Source: DASRQK01 sp964401685
Lineage (GTDB): Bacteria; Bacteroidota; Bacteroidia; Sphingobacteriales; Sphingobacteriaceae
DNA: 14,869 nt
Assembly (NCBI GenBank): GCA_964401685.1
Contig: CAYNZH010000043.1
Span: 1-14,869 of the forward strand
Reading direction: 5' to 3'
The notes beneath the pieces are model-generated. The model was not told the DNA's origin and ran no database searches. It saw only the letters and a program-made list of their open reading frames with translations. How positions within the stretch are numbered: the first letter of the stretch is position 1; each line of letters starts with the position of its first letter. A program made the position numbers and the translations under genes. Positions 14,235 through 14,869 of the stretch are shown here, in pieces.

Positions 14235-14837
14235 TCAGTTTCCTTTAAAAGCCTCGGCTGTTGCTTGGCCATCCGCCGAAATCCCCTCACGCACAACGAC
14301 TTTCTTGATAGTCAAAAATAGGATTTTTAGGTCAATCGCAAAGGACATGTTATCCACATACCAGACGTCCAGCTCAAATTTCCTTTGCCAGCTAATCGCA
14401 TTGCGCCCGTTAACCTGCGCCCAGCCAGTGATTCCCGGACGGACCTCGTGACGGCGCTTTTGCGTATCGTTATACAATTCGAGGTATTGGATCAAAAGCG
14501 GCCTCGGCCCGATCAGCGACATATCGCCTTTCAGCACATTAATCAACTGGGGAATTTCATCCAAAGACGTCTTGCGCACAAAAGACCCGATCGGCGTCAA
14601 ACGATCAGCGTCCGGCAGCAACTCGCCCTGCGCGTCCCGGCGGTCATTCATGGTTTTGAATTTGATAATTCGGAAAATGCGGTGATGGCGACCAGGCCTT
14701 CGCTGGAAGAAAAAAGGTTTGCCATTGTTTGCAATCGCCAGCCCAAGCATTACCAGCAAAAAAACCGGACTGAGCACCAACAATCCGATTAATGCGGCGA
14801 AGAAGTCGATCAGGCGTTTGAAAAAGTTTCTGTACAT
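14235..14837 (-). CDS. PglC-like sugar transferase (monotopic phosphoglycosyl transferase)
   Basis: Moves a phospho-sugar from a UDP-sugar to undecaprenyl phosphate, the first membrane step of glycan assembly. 200 residues, the short PglC form without the extra helices of WbaP. One N-terminal re-entrant helix (about 9-32) carries the Ser23-Pro24 break, followed by FFFQRRPGR and IIKFKTM. The catalytic Asp93-Glu94 pair lies in TSLDEIPQLINVLKGDMSLI. GPRPLL follows, and RPGITGWAQVNGRN with LDVWYVDN is in the C-terminal part. All expected motifs are present. Start ATG 14837; the last 32 bases of the window (14838-14869) are upstream and show no feature I can name. First gene of the pair with the acetyltransferase; more glycan genes are expected to the right. 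Confidence 0.93.
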   Translation of the reverse strand: MYRNFFKRLIDFFAALIGLLVLSPVFLLVMLGLAIANNGKPFFFQRRPGRHHRIFRIIKFKTMNDRRDAQGELLPDADRLTPIGSFVRKTSLDEIPQLINVLKGDMSLIGPRPLLIQYLELYNDTQKRRHEVRPGITGWAQVNGRNAISWQRKFELDVWYVDNMSFAIDLKILFLTIKKVVVREGISADGQATAEAFKGN

Positions 14838-14869
14838 CTGTCGTCAAAACTAAAGAATTATACGGAGAT

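Overview
The window looks like a chromosomal accessory region of a Bacteroidota bacterium (probably Cytophagales or Sphingobacteriales; the order cannot be fixed from sequence alone). Reasons: a SusC/SusD outer-membrane pair with a Bacteroidota lipoprotein signal, a TAnnTTTG-type promoter box in front of the toxin-antitoxin pair, and a DUF4172-type Fic protein. No rRNA, tRNA or CRISPR array was seen.

Layout. 1-513 is the C-terminal part of an ACR3 arsenite efflux permease that starts outside the window. 860-8208 is a three-gene operon on the plus strand: SusC-like TonB-dependent transporter, SusD-like lipoprotein, and a secreted two-domain enzyme that joins an endonuclease/exonuclease/phosphatase domain to a purple-acid-phosphatase-like metallophosphoesterase domain. 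Together they look like a capture-and-degrade system for a phosphorus-containing polymer or phosphoester; the substrate is not known. 8600-13620 is a mosaic of small accessory genes: a DUF4260 membrane protein, a frameshifted membrane gene, a RelE/HigB-HigA type toxin-antitoxin pair, a GC-rich stretch of unknown origin, a small membrane protein, and a Fic AMP-transferase. 13627-14837 (minus strand) is the 3' end of a surface-glycan cluster: a PglC-like sugar transferase followed by a PglD/NeuD-like acetyltransferase.

The most unusual feature is a family of about 190-240 bp intergenic repeats, seven complete (A 525-760, B 8363-8597, C 9625-9840, E 10948-11163, F 11661-11877, G 13177-13389, H 13401-13611) and two broken (D 10577-10662, mini-copy 13121-13164). 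All lie in the same orientation, between genes, and bound nearly every gene unit. Every complete copy has two ATTGTACAAT-like palindromes whose starts are exactly 50 bp apart, although the sequence between them belongs to two nearly unrelated classes. Copy E is an inverted repeat over its whole length, with nested arms centred on one point. The units between the repeats have duplicated, recombined and decayed by internal deletion: the E-F unit carries a stub of DUF4260, a 30-bp box shared with the B-C unit, and a 28-bp piece of the fic gene. The picture is of a cassette-like array built around a fold-back repeat. No transposase or integrase for it is visible in the window.
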